Shown: piece by piece, positions 43,951 through 54,718 of the stretch
Layout: the number at the start of each line of letters is the position of its first letter
Position numbering within the stretch: the first letter of the stretch is position 1
Origin: Mycoplasma sp.
Lineage (GTDB): Bacteria > Bacillota_I > Bacilli_A > Mycoplasmatales > Metamycoplasmataceae
Direction of reading: 5' to 3'
NCBI GenBank assembly: GCA_024244685.1
Contig: JAAEOJ010000139.1
Span: 124,001 to 188,000 of the forward strand
DNA: 64,000 nucleotides
Made by a program: the position numbers and the translations under genes
The notes under the pieces: generated by a model
What the model saw: the letters and a program-made list of their open reading frames with translations, nothing else
What the model was told of the DNA's origin: nothing
The model's database searches: none

Positions 43951-45582
43951 TTAAACCAATCCTTTAGTAGCGCAATTTAATATAAATAACATTTTTAATA
44001 GATAGTTACTATTTCTTCCATTTAATTCTGTTACTCATTTCTGATTTCAATTTCAAAAATTAGAATTTTCTTTATCTATTATTTCTTTTGAATTTTCAGT
44101 ACTTTTCTTAGTTTTAAATATATTTTTTGCTAATTGTGTTGTTTGCGAAAAATCAAAATTCTTGTTTTCAAATTGTTTAAAAATATTTTCTGATTTTAAT
44201 TCGATATTTTTTCAAATATCAAGTTTTTGTACATCAATATTATCAAAATCACTTATTTTTTCTTTTTCTTTGAATTTTAATTCTTGTTTTTTTCAAGCTT
44301 CTAATAATGGTAATATTGGTTCAATTACTGACTGAACATTAGGAATTGCATTTCTCATTAATTCAATAGACCAACCAAATAAATCTGGACCACCAAATTT
44401 TTCAAGTCATAAAATAGCTGCTTTTATTAAATTTAAAGTATCTTTTTTTTGAGCTTTAGTTATTTGAATTTGTTTATTTGTAGTAGGTAAGAAATTTTTT
44501 ATTTTTATAACTTTATAATCTAATTGTTTAGCATTATATGTTATTGATGGATTTCCTATTGGATCTAACTTAAAAGTTTTTATTTCTGCATCTTTATCAG
44601 AAAAAATTAACATAATGTTTAATTCATTAGTCTGCATATTTAAGTATGGATATGAATTTATATTAGTTTCATTATCATAAAATAATTTTTTATATTTATC
44701 ATCCAATCATTTTTTTTGTTCTTTAGCATTACTAGAACCAGAATATTTTCTTGGATCTAATGTAAATTCACTTGAATTATCTCTTAAACGAATTTTGTTG
44801 TCTAAAAAAGGTCCGTTATTTAAAGGCACATAACTTTTATTTGGTCCTCCAAAAAAACTATCAAGATTAAATTTCATATCAAATCTTGTTTCTCATTTTT
44901 TACTTTCATTTCTTTCTGGACCAAAATCAAACTTTCTAATCATAGCCTCTCTTTGTCAAAAAGCATGACCTTTAAATTCAGGGAAAGATGCATCATTTAA
45001 ATCAGACTCTTCAACAAAATGATCCTTTACTTTTTTTATTCCTTCTTGAGTTACTGGTTTTAGTTTTTTAATTTCTATTTTAAGATTTGTACTATTTTTT
45101 GAAAAATAAGCAGCATACTTGTTTTTTGGTTTACTAACTAAAAATGCTTTTATTTCTTTATTTATTCTTAAAAATTCTTTTTTAAGAATAAAACCCGCTT
45201 CTTCTTGAGAATTTGATTTTTTTGTTAATTTTTGATAATTGAAATCATAAACTTTTACAGGTACTTTTTCAAAAGCATCTTTATTTGATTCTTTAATGTT
45301 CAAGTGCTTAGTTTTAGCTTTAGGATTATAATGCAATTCTTTTGCTGTTGGTTTTAAATCAACTTCTAAACTGCTCATTTCTGGTATATCTAAAGTTGCT
45401 CCTTCTGGACTAGGATTTGCCATAATAAAACTAGTTCAAGCATTTCCATTTAAAAAATCTTCTGCTGCTGTTGTTGAAGCTATTTGTCTTGTTTTTTTAA
45501 CAGAACCGCAAGCAGTTGTTAATATTATTGGACTAATAATTAAACTTGCTGTCAATATTGGTATAAATTTTTTAATTTTCAT
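43951..45582 (-). CDS. Lipoprotein paired with ABC permease, copy 2
   Basis: A 543-residue lipoprotein: basic N-terminus, hydrophobic core, lipobox ILTTAC with Cys25. It shares with copy 1 the central YPYLNMQ...YKVIKIKNFLP region and the Trp/Lys-rich C-terminus ending in a LLKMLFILN helix (LIKILLILN in copy 1). Many TGA Trp codons break the standard-code frame but it is intact in code 4. It follows its permease by 8 bases behind AAGGAAAA. I infer the extracytoplasmic partner of the transporter; substrate unknown. Confidence 0.82.
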
Positions 45583-45590
45583 TTTTTTCC

Positions 45591-46889
45591 TTATCTTGAT
45601 AATCAATTAAATTTTTTTATAGATACCTTATAAATTACTGCTATTACAATAATTGGAATTAAAGTATTTAATATTCTTTCAATTAAAGTATATAGTATTA
45701 TATTCTGTTTTATAAAAATATTTAAAAACGAAAATTTTCCTTCTTTAATAAATTTATCATAAATAAAAACAAATCTTGTTACATTATTAGAATCTTTTTC
45801 ATCTCCCCTAAAATATTTTTTAATAAAATATTTTATTGATTCTAATTCAGGGGTTTTTCTAACACCAAAACTTTTATTTCATGCAAACATGTTGTTATCA
45901 GCCGAAGGTAATTCGTGATTTATAAAAATTTCTTTAAATAAAGTTGAATCTCCAGATTGAAATCATTCATTTTTATCTGCTATTTTCATTTTTGGGAAAA
46001 ATGAAACAATTGAATTGATATTATATCATTCAACTTCATTGGGTTTATCTTTAATAAGATTAGAAAATTTAGCAAAAGAAAACTCTTTTCCGTTTTTAGA
46101 TAAAATTAATCCTTTTTGATGATCTATAGATAATCATTTTATAGACCCTGTTTGTGTTTGGAAACCAGTTATATTAAATATTAATCTTTTGTTATCTAAA
46201 GATATAGTATCCATTAAATTTCCTATTTGTGTTTCTGGAGTCATAGCCACAACAATATTGCCAGTTGTATATCTAAAGGGTATAAATCTAGAAAATCATT
46301 GCATAACTTTTGATTGAGCTATTATATCAACCGATAAGACCATTCCAGATAAAAATAATGAAGGTATTATTATTATCAAAGAAATTGTAAATGCTTGTTG
46401 AGGGGTTTTTGAAATTATACCTATCATAATTCCAATTGATAAAGATAAAATTATATGTAATGAATTAGAGGTGATAAAAGAAAAAAAACCCATAAAAGTT
46501 GAAAGTCCAGAATATAAACCTTCATGTCTGTTGGGGAGTATTGTTTTATCATAAAATAAAAAAGCACCAAAAATCATTAATGAAGCTAAAGCCAGAAAAT
46601 TGATAATAACATAAAAATAAATTGTAACCATAATAAATTTTCTTGGATTAGCAAGTGTTGAACCAATATATTTAAATAATGTAGAATTTTTCATTTCCAT
46701 TAACCCCAAAGGCATTATTTGTACAGCGATAAATAAAGTTGTCATAGCAACAATTCCTGGTAAAACATATTCAATACGCATTATATTACCTAAAATTGCT
46801 AATAATAAAGAGGGGAAAATAAACGCTAAAATAGGACCATAAATTGTTTTTCAAAAATATTGATTTAATAATTTGAGAGTTGCAAACAT
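45591..46889 (-). CDS. ABC-2-type transporter permease, copy 2
   Basis: A 432-residue paralogue of the permease at 42166-43485: MRIEYVLPGI, TTLFIAVQ-MPLGLMEMKNSTLFKYIGS, SKTPQQAF and SRFIPFRYTTGNIVVA are nearly identical, while the soluble insert has diverged. The insert keeps FQSGDSTLFK and FGVRKTPELESIK. It starts on the last base of the ATPase gene (TAATG), so this copy is cotranslated with the ATPase and probably is the ancestral pair. Exporter type inferred from the ABC-2 layout. Confidence 0.85.
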
Positions 46890-47776
46890 TATTTTTGCCC
46901 TTTTTCCTTAAACTTTTTTAAAATAGATTTAACTTTATTAACTTTTTTTTCTTTTAAGTTAGATTCTAATTTTAATGATGTTTTTTGTTTTTTTGCATTT
47001 GTATTACCCATTTTAATATATTTAAGCATATAATTAGAAAGATTTTTGTGCTCTTTAAGAATGTTTGCTAAGGTTTCATCTGCAACTATTTTACCTCTAT
47101 CAATAATAACTATTCTATTACATAAAGCTACGAGTTCTGCTTCATGATGAGATACTAATAATGCTGACATTTTGTTATCACTCAAAAGTTTCTTAGCAAA
47201 AAATATAATATCTTCTCTAGCTGATATATCTAATCCTGTTGATAATTCATCAAAAATTATTAAATTTGGTTGGTGTAGAACAGAAAGTAAAATATTTAAT
47301 TTCTGACGTTGGCCACCTGATAAAGATCTGGATTTTCTATTATAAAATTCTTCCATTTGAAATGTTTCTAATAAATTATAAAGTTGTTTATTAGTAATTT
47401 TTAATTTATGAATATCTCTAGCAAATTCAATAATATTTTTAACTGTAAGCCCTGATGGATAGGTAGAATCTTGAAATTGCATACCAATTCCTTCTTGAGG
47501 TTGTTTTTCAAATTCAAAACCATAAGTAATTACACCTTTGCTAGCTTTATTTAAACCAACTATAATTTCTGATAATGTTGTTTTACCAGCACCATTACCT
47601 CCAATAATACCAACTTTTTCTCCTGGCATTATTTTTAAGTTAATATTTTTTAATGCTAAAAAATCACCAAAATTCTTACTTACATTCTTAAGTTCAACTA
47701 TAGGCGTTGTTTTTGAAGGTTTTGCTTTTTTAACAATTGCAATATTATTTTTATTTTTTTTAAAAGGAATTAACAT
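46889..47776 (-). CDS. ABC transporter ATP-binding protein
   Basis: A 295-residue ATPase that powers the adjacent permease. It has Walker A GGNGAGKT (59-66), a Q-loop (GMQFQDSTYPSG), signature LSGGQRQ (152-158), Walker B IIFDELSTGLD (ending at 183) and the switch His (LLVSHHEAELV). A 30-residue N-terminal extension and a Lys-rich 50-residue tail flank the domain. The EL-x-TGLD form and pairing with an ABC-2 permease fit drug/lipid/polysaccharide-type exporters. A TAAAAT box ends 8 bases before the ATG; no Shine-Dalgarno is seen. Confidence 0.9.
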   Translation of the reverse strand: MLIPFKKNKNNIAIVKKAKPSKTTPIVELKNVSKNFGDFLALKNINLKIMPGEKVGIIGGNGAGKTTLSEIIVGLNKASKGVITYGFEFEKQPQEGIGMQFQDSTYPSGLTVKNIIEFARDIHKLKITNKQLYNLLETFQMEEFYNRKSRSLSGGQRQKLNILLSVLHQPNLIIFDELSTGLDISAREDIIFFAKKLLSDNKMSALLVSHHEAELVALCNRIVIIDRGKIVADETLANILKEHKNLSNYMLKYIKMGNTNAKKQKTSLKLESNLKEKKVNKVKSILKKFKEKGQK

Positions 47777-47801
47777 ATAAATATATTTTACTACAAAAAA
47801 A

Positions 47802-48182
47802 TTACATAAACAATTTTATTAAATAGTTATGGCTAATATTATTGATAGTTATCAACAAATTAGCTGATTTATATCCTAAAATTGTATAACTTATTCTAAC
47901 ATCATTACTAGGAGCTATTTTTTCAATTATTCTTTTTGCTGCATTTATCATAAAATTATCATCAATATATGGATAATTACCATTTATTCTTATTAAATCA
48001 TATAAGTCTTCCTTTGTTAAGGCAGGAAATTCATTAACTATATCTTTATTAATAACTCTTTTTTGATTTATTATTTTTTTTAAAGGTGTTTTTCTTTTTT
48101 GATATAAAGAAAATACTATAAAAATTGAAGATATTATAGGTGCCAATATTAAAAAAAATGATATTATTTTTGTTCACTTCAT
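47802..48182 (-). CDS. Small single-span membrane protein, unknown
   Basis: A 126-residue protein with an N-terminal membrane helix (about 5-27) and a soluble part (PLKKIINQKRVINKDIVNEFPALTKEDLYDLI and following). I recognise no family. The ATG is followed at codon 3 by a TGA Trp, which hides the true start from standard translation. It overlaps the upstream 418-residue gene by 19 bases and ends 26 bases before the ABC ATPase gene, so these may be one transcription unit. Confidence 0.65.
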
Positions 48183-49420
48183 TTTTCAAACTCCCAAATT
48201 TCTAACTCGTTTTTTTTAAATAATAATTCAATATCAGATGCAGGTATTAAGAAATTTTTATTATATTTTTTAAGTGGTTTGGTTTCGTTTATTTGTATTT
48301 TAACTTTACCAAAATCTTTATTTAAAAATGGTTTATCAACTTTTATTTCGGTTGTTAAATATATATCTTTGAAACTATCATTAAAAGAAAATTTAGATTT
48401 AGGAAAAATACTACCTGAAAATTCATAAGGAATAATATAACCTTCTTTTGAATTTAATGAATTTGATATCTCCGTTTCTCTATTATGGTAATTATATTTT
48501 GTTGACCCTTTTATTTCAAAATTACTTGAATAGTATTTTTTTGAGTATGTTTTATCAGAAAAAATATCTCACTTATGGGGCACAATTTTTTGTTCAAAAT
48601 ATTTAGATGCAATACCTTGTGAATCTGCACCTAAAGTTAATGTTTCTTTTTTTGATAATTTTAATCCTTCAACTTTTGTTGGATGCATATCAGTATTAAG
48701 GGTCGGTTCCAATAAATTGTTATGAAGTCATTCTTCTCCTAACTCGTTCTCTTGAGGGATTATAACTATCTTAAATAGTGATTTTAATAAGCCATCTTTA
48801 GGAGGCATAGATTTTATGTATATACTATTATATGTAAAGTGTAAATCATAAGTTTCAAATTCGTTATTTATAGTAAACTCAATATTTTTAATTGCCATTA
48901 GTTTAATTGTTTTGCCTGAAGGAATAAAAAAAGTTCTTTTATTAAAAGAATTATGTCCTATTAAAGAAATTTTTAAATTTTTTATACCTCAAGTTGAAAA
49001 ATTTAAAGGTCACATTGTTTTTAGGGTTTTTTCTGGTTTTATATAATTCGAATCAACATAAAAAGACTTAACTAATGAATTTGTAAGTCTAGATCTTTTC
49101 GGACCAAAGATATACTTTCTATTAAATGTTTCTACTGTTCCTTTATTTCCAAAAACTATTTTACTAAAAATATTTTCTGTTTCATTAAATTTTTTAGGCA
49201 TTAAATTTTCATTTACAACTCAAGTTTTATATACAAATCTAAAATTATTTGTTATTAAATCTCTAATAATAAGTAATCTTGTTACACCGTTTTCTTTTTC
49301 ATAATCAGTTATTAATTGCGGTTTTAAATTTTCATAATTTACAATAAAACCACCTCATAAAGAAAAGTCCATTTTTTCTTTATATACTTTATACGGTTTT
49401 TCAAATATAATTGGTACCAT
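48164..49420 (-). CDS. Protein of unknown function, 418 residues
   Basis: I recognise no family. The product has no signal peptide or membrane helix and looks beta-rich (many alternating hydrophobic/polar stretches, FSLWGGFIVNYENLKP, LRLLIIRDLITNNFRFVYKTW-like N-terminus). Several Trp positions are coded by TGA, so standard translation shows only a 63-residue piece. AAAGGAGT precedes the ATG at 49420. The end overlaps the 126-residue membrane protein by 19 bases, suggesting the two are made together. It could be a structural or surface-assembly protein, but nothing in the sequence decides that. Confidence 0.7.
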
Positions 49421-49470
49421 TTTAACTCCTTTAATATAATAATGTATAACCATTTTTATAAAAAAAATAA

Positions 49471-49496
49471 AAAAAAGAGTAATTTACTCTATTTTT
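49471..49496. terminator. Terminator between DUF1600-like gene and the 418-residue gene
   Basis: Stem AGAGTA / TACTCT with a 3-base loop, flanked by A-rich and T-rich tracts on either side. It overlaps the stop of the DUF1600-like gene by two bases. Confidence 0.55.
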
Positions 49497-50538
49497 ATTT
49501 AATGGATTTATTTGTTTTAATTTTATTTAATTTGGTTTTATTTATTTTATCAATACTTTCCTTATAATATTGATTTCATAAAAGAATTTTATTATGGAAA
49601 AAAATTGAAAAAGCCATAAATAATAAAATACCTATTATTGCAACTGATATTTTTCATATGTCCTTTTTTGATTTTGTAAATTCAGTTACAGGATAAGGAT
49701 CAACTCAAGTAAAAGCTATAATAACATAAAATATACCATAAATAATAGGATAAATAGATCCAATACCAAGATATTTATATTCAATAGATTTAGTTGTACG
49801 TCCAACCAACGCATAAGTTAATGAATAAGTAAATATTGATAAAGGAATAATAGCATGAACTAAAATAGTTGTAATAAATTCAAAATCTCTAACTAAAGGA
49901 TCATTTGAAAAATTGCTATAAAAACCTTGTTGAAATAAGGCGGTCCAAAAAACAATTCCAACAACCATATCATAAGCAGTTAATAATGTTAATGTTTCTT
50001 GCTTATTAATTCATTTTAAACTTTTTGGTGAAATACCATTGTACATAAATAATCTAAAACTAAAAATAAGAAATATAATTATTGTTGTTTGTCATGTAAA
50101 TTGAGTTAAACTTCAAAAAGAATTAGGGTGTCTTTGAGAACGCATTGATAATTCTACTCAAGTTCTATAAAATTCTGTTTTAATAGGGTTTTTTTCTATT
50201 AATTTACTTGTTAATTCATCAACTTGTGATGGAGTTATTGTATTTAAAAAGTTAATATCTACTACATGACCTTCAACTGTTATTTGATTTATATTTGAAT
50301 CCGATAAAATTTTAGAAGCATAATCCTCTCAAAAATGAATATGAGGTTTATTATTGAAAAAACCTACATCCAAAAATACGGATGTAATAATACGTGATGC
50401 CAAAGTTAAAAAAACTATTCCTAGAATACCCATGATTATTAATTTATTAAACCTATCTCTAAGAGGGTCTGCCTTAACTTGTATATCGTTAATTTTTGTT
50501 AAAAATTTATTTTTTTTAATACTATTTTTTTTACTCAT
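49495..50538 (-). CDS. DUF1600-like mycoplasma membrane protein
   Basis: A 347-residue protein with a basic cytoplasmic start, one helix at about 34-55, then a loop of about 85 residues and a block of about five or six helices (about 145-315), then a Lys-rich tail. Layout and segments such as SLTQFTWQTTIIIFLIFSFRLF and YDMVVGIVFWTALF resemble the mycoplasma-restricted DUF1600 family of unknown function. TATAAT at 50545-50550 ends 6 bases before the ATG and overlaps the stop codon of the MarR-like gene upstream. Confidence 0.65.
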
Positions 50539-50545
50539 ATAAATA

Positions 50546-51016
50546 TTATATATTCAAAATATAAAACCTTTTAAATTCTTTTAAAATTTTATTTATTCTA
50601 TATATTTCTTTTTGTAATTTCATTATTGATTTTGAAATTGTTTTTTGCGTGCTTTCTAATTCTAAAAAAGTTCTTCAATTACTGTAAAATTGTTTCGTTG
50701 GTAATAAAGTTCCATCTTTTAATATTAATAATATATCTCTCGATATTAATTTATCAATAACTTTTTTTACATTTGGGGCTTGCATATTTAAATAATTAGA
50801 TAAACCGATAATTGTAATTCTTTCTGATCAAATAATGGTTTTTAATAACAATAATTCATTATTACTTAAGTTTAAATATTTTTTTATTTTAGAGTTAAAC
50901 ATGTCATTTATTTTAATTTGTGCATCAAATTTATGAATTAAATAGTGTAACTTTCAAATTATTTGAGTTTTTTGTTCTATTTCATTACCCATTAAATCTT
51001 TATTGTATTTATTCAT
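50546..51016 (-). CDS. MarR-like winged-helix transcriptional regulator
   Basis: A 156-residue protein with a central winged-helix region: NNELLLLKTIIWSERITIIGLSNYLNM, then QAPNVKKVIDKLISRDILLILKDG as recognition helix and wing. Helices at both ends would form the dimer interface, the MarR arrangement. I did not see enough conserved residues to name a ligand. TATAAT ends 6 bases before the ATG. A natural guess for its target is the DUF1600-like gene, whose promoter lies directly at the end of this gene. Confidence 0.65.
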
Positions 51017-51080
51017 ATTTTAATTATATAACTAATATTTTAAAAATTAAAAACCCTTTAAGAGATAAATCTATATTTTT

Positions 51081-52808
51081 TTATTTTAATAAATATTTTA
51101 TTAGAGAATAAACCATAATCATTGCTCTAACATCGTTTTCACAATATTTTTTAAGTTTAATTTGCTTGTTTTCTCACTCTTTATCTTTTATTATATTTAT
51201 AACTCTATTAATTGCTGATTCCATTGCCATTTGACCATTTTGAATATCTAATTCTGAATATGGTGTAATCATTTTAGCAAAAGGAAAATTTTTTTTGGTA
51301 ATATATTTTTCTATTAATTTAATTGATGACTTACCTTTTAATTGAGGTATTAAAAGTTGTGGTAAACTATTTTTTGAACGAGTTGCAAAAGGAACTTCTA
51401 AATCAACTGTATTTTCAATAATATGTTGAACCATAGAATCACATTCTTTCCATTTGGGATGTTGAACTTCTTGTAAAACTTGAACCATTTCTTTTAATCT
51501 TGGATTTTCATATCCTTTATTAAATACAACATATGAATCTGCTCCATTAGAATAAATTTGAGTAATTAAATCAGGAAAGTCATTATAATTAAATGTTTTA
51601 GGGTCAAAAATGTGATTTAAAACATTTGTTTCTTTCATATTTTTTGTCTCTATTATTGAAGTTTGAAATGTAGCTTGCTGAAAAGGTAAGTAGTTTTTAA
51701 TTGTGGGAAAAGGTAAGGAAAATCCTTCAAAATCATATCAAATAACACGCTTTTGCTCTATTTTATTAATTATCTCTTTTAAAGCTTTTTCATCAGAAAT
51801 AATAACTTTATTTTTCATTATTTCGCCAATAATATAAACTTCTCGACTTATTTCTTGTAAGCTTTTACCCTCAATTATTTCTTTATTTGAAATTAGTTTA
51901 CCGTTAAATCCAGCCATTTCTGGATAAGAATTTTCTATTAATGCTTTTATATTAGGATTATTCCCAAACATACTTAAATCTTCTTTTGTTGGTCTTCCTT
52001 CAAATTTTGCTGTTTTAGCTTCTTTAATTTTTCTTAAATAATATTTAAGTGAATCAAATTGAAAAATTTTTCCGCGATTATTTATAGGTAAAGCTCTAGA
52101 TACAATGTCAAATAAAGAATTTGGTTCATAAGGAGAACCATTTTTCTTTATTCCATTTCCTGATTTTAATTTTCTTATTCCGATTAAATCACCTATTTCT
52201 TTTAAATCCTTTGACTGTCTTGATGTAGAAGAAGTATTTATTTTAAATGTTTCAAAAAAGGCTATTTCAAAAGCATTGTATTTTTTAGTATCTAAAATAA
52301 AATAAGATATTTCTTTTATTTCTATTCCTGATTTTGTAATTACTTGATAATCAAAATAAGGCTTGATTAAATCAATTCTTTTTGTAGAAGAAGATATTTT
52401 TAAATTAGAAATTTTTTGTGTTCTTTTATCATAAAAAGTTGGAGAAGATAAAGCATCCTCATATTCAAATACAGGATTAAAAATAATATCAACCCCATTA
52501 TCTCTCATCAATTTTTTTGTTTCAATTAATTTATCTTCAATAGATAATCTTATGTCGATCCATTTAACTCTACCGGTTTGTTTAATAAAATCAAAAAAAG
52601 ATCTTTCAACTTTTTTGAAAGTTCTTGCTTGAACAGCACTAATTTCAAGAGATAAGTCTAATGTATCAATTGCACTTGGCATTTGAAATTCAAATTGATC
52701 ATCATCATTTTCATTTTTTGAAATATTTAAGTCTTCAATATTATGTCATATAAAATAAGGTTGGCAAGTTAATAGTCTTTTTAAGTGAGTAAATTTAATT
52801 TTATCCAT
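51081..52808 (-). CDS. DUF2779 family protein, putative nuclease
   Basis: A 575-residue protein. The N-terminus (FTHLKRLLTCQPYFIWHN, Cys15) resembles the Cas4-like PD-(D/E)XK start with a Cys that could join an iron-sulfur cluster. The C-terminal third matches DUF2779, an RNase H-like fold: WYDFEGF (Asp360, Glu362), PYLPFQQATFQ-like strand (here NYLPFQQATFQ), YVVFNKGYENPRLKEM, VDLEVPF, IKLIEKYI and the final YCENDVRAM. The acidic residues suggest exonuclease chemistry. No CRISPR array or cas gene is in the window. TATAAT ends 6 bases before the ATG. The neighbouring gene is a second putative nuclease. Confidence 0.75.
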
Positions 52809-52834
52809 AATTTAATTATAATAAATAAAGTAGT

Positions 52835-53668
52835 TTATAATGACTCTAAATTTATTTTACCTTCAGAATTTCATTTATCGCATAATTTTTCTCATTCAAA
52901 TTCATCTTTGCATAATAAATATTCAATAACTTCTTTATCTCTTCTTTCATCAAATTCTGGTGATAATCCGCTTTGAGTGTGTTTAATATATCACTTTTTA
53001 ATTTCATCTATATCATCTTCAACTTTTGCTTTATTTATTTTACCTGGCCATGTTTTTGTACGTCTTTCGGAAATAGGATACATTTCAGGATTTAAGTAAT
53101 CCTCTTCTTTTAAAAAAGTTGCTACAATTGCATAATTAGTTAGTCCCATTAAATATGTATATAATTGAACTTGCTTTTGATAAGCAAGAGGAACACCATA
53201 TTTAATTCAATTTTCAAGCTTTTTCTCTCCTGTTGTTTTAACTTCAATAACAATATTTTGTGGTTTAGCCAATCCATCAGGTAAACCTCCGATAATATCA
53301 TCTTTACCAGCAAAATAATCATAATTATATTGTTTTGCATCAAATCCTTCTACTTCTTCAACTTTAGGCTGTTTTGAAATTAGATCTAAAACCTTTGGTT
53401 CAATAGCTATTCCAGCTTTAATATATTTATCATTAAGAATAGGAACATCAATTCAAGACATTCTTGCAAAAGCTTTGAATGGAGATTTAAATTGATCAGT
53501 AACTAAAACATCACCCATTGATGATCCACCAATTTTCTTAAAACCAAATTTTCCTCATAATGTTTTATTTAATAATTTTTTATGAAAATCAGGTAATAAT
53601 TTAATTACTTTTTTTTCTAAATCTAAAGAATATTCTTTACCATTATAAAAATGTCTTTTTAACTTCAT
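52835..53668 (-). CDS. PD-(D/E)XK putative nuclease (MAGa7180-like, YqaJ/lambda exonuclease fold)
   Basis: A 277-residue protein with the core of lambda-exonuclease/YqaJ-type nucleases: GGSSMGDVL (47-55), an acidic residue near Glu90, GGLPDGLA with Asp131, IVIEVKTTGEKK with Glu142 and Lys144, and the downstream Gln helix YQKQVQLYTYLMG (163-175). I recall a mycoplasma family of putative nucleases (MAGa7180) with this pattern. Target and biology unknown. TATAAT ends 7 bases before the ATG. TGG is used for one Trp (KTWPG) and TGA for the others. Confidence 0.75.
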
Positions 53669-53730
53669 ATATTTTATTATACCTAAATAAAAAATACAAT
53701 TAATCTAAAAAGAATTTATATTTAATTTTT

Positions 53731-54693
53731 TTAATATATATTGCTTATTGAATTTAAATTAGAAATAATTTTATCCACTTCTTTTCAATCTTGTGCAATT
53801 AAACCAGCGGCTCTAACGTGTCCTCCGCCTCCATATTTTTCGGCTACTCTAGCGACATTTGGCCCATTAGATCTTAATGAACCTTTAATATAAACTTGTG
53901 TTTCAGTTAAAACTTCAATAAATAAAGCTCAAACATTAAATCCTTCGATATTACCAAGCTTATTAACTTTTGCTTTTATTTGTTTTTTATCTATTCCTAG
54001 TTCTTTTAAGTTTTGATTTGTAACCTTTAAGAAAACACAGCTATCACTAAATTTGATTTGATTAAGTATAAATGCTTCTATTTCTAAATCTTTTACTTCC
54101 TTTTTTTTAAATTCATAAAAGAAAGAATCCATAGTTTTGTTTTCAATATATTCTAGTAAATAAGCGTATGCTTTTACTGGTCTTGGATCAGCAAGAGAAA
54201 ATGAAAATTGTCCAGAATCTGTAATTATACCTATCATTAAGTGATAAGCTATTTCTTCATCTAATTCTATTTTTAATTTTTTTACTATCTCTAAAGCTTG
54301 TAAAGTTGATGCAATTCAATTTGGTTCACTTCAAAAAGCATTAAATTTATAGTTTGGTTCTGTTGTGTGATGATCAAAACAAGCAGTTTTTCCTGCTTTT
54401 AAAAACATTTCTTTTTTTTCAATACGTTCTAAATTAGAAGTATCACCTACAATAGCTAATCAATTTTCATCAATTTCTTCTGTAAATAAAGCTGATTTTA
54501 TATTAGAAAATGGTAAATTAGAAGATAATTCTTCATAATTTCCAACAACTTTTATTTCTTTAGAAGGAAAACGTTTTTTTAATGCTAATGCTAAACCATA
54601 AGAAGAAGATAAAGTATCTCCATCTGGATTAATATGATGAAATAAAGCAATTTTTTCACTCTCTAAAATTAAATTTAATATTTTTCTTAACAT
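53731..54693 (-). CDS. nrnA: DHH/DHHA1 oligoribonuclease / pAp-phosphatase NrnA
   Basis: A 320-residue DHH-family phosphodiesterase that degrades nano-RNA, dephosphorylates pAp, and in some bacteria cleaves pApA from c-di-AMP. It has FHHINPDGDTLSSSYGLAL, VGDTSNLERIE, the DHH box FDHHTTEP, GIITDSGQFSFS and the DHHA1 motif GGGGHVRAAG. Length is standard. It complements GdpP (8458-10425): GdpP opens c-di-AMP to pApA and NrnA can split pApA to AMP. TATAAT ends 6 bases before the ATG. Confidence 0.9.
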
Positions 54694-54718
54694 AAAACAA
54701 TTATATAATAAAAAAACA

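Noticed and set aside
53149..53343. 64-residue reading frame inside the PD-(D/E)XK gene
   Set aside because: It is a shifted frame of the nuclease gene, whose correct frame carries the PD-(D/E)XK motifs and ends at 52835.
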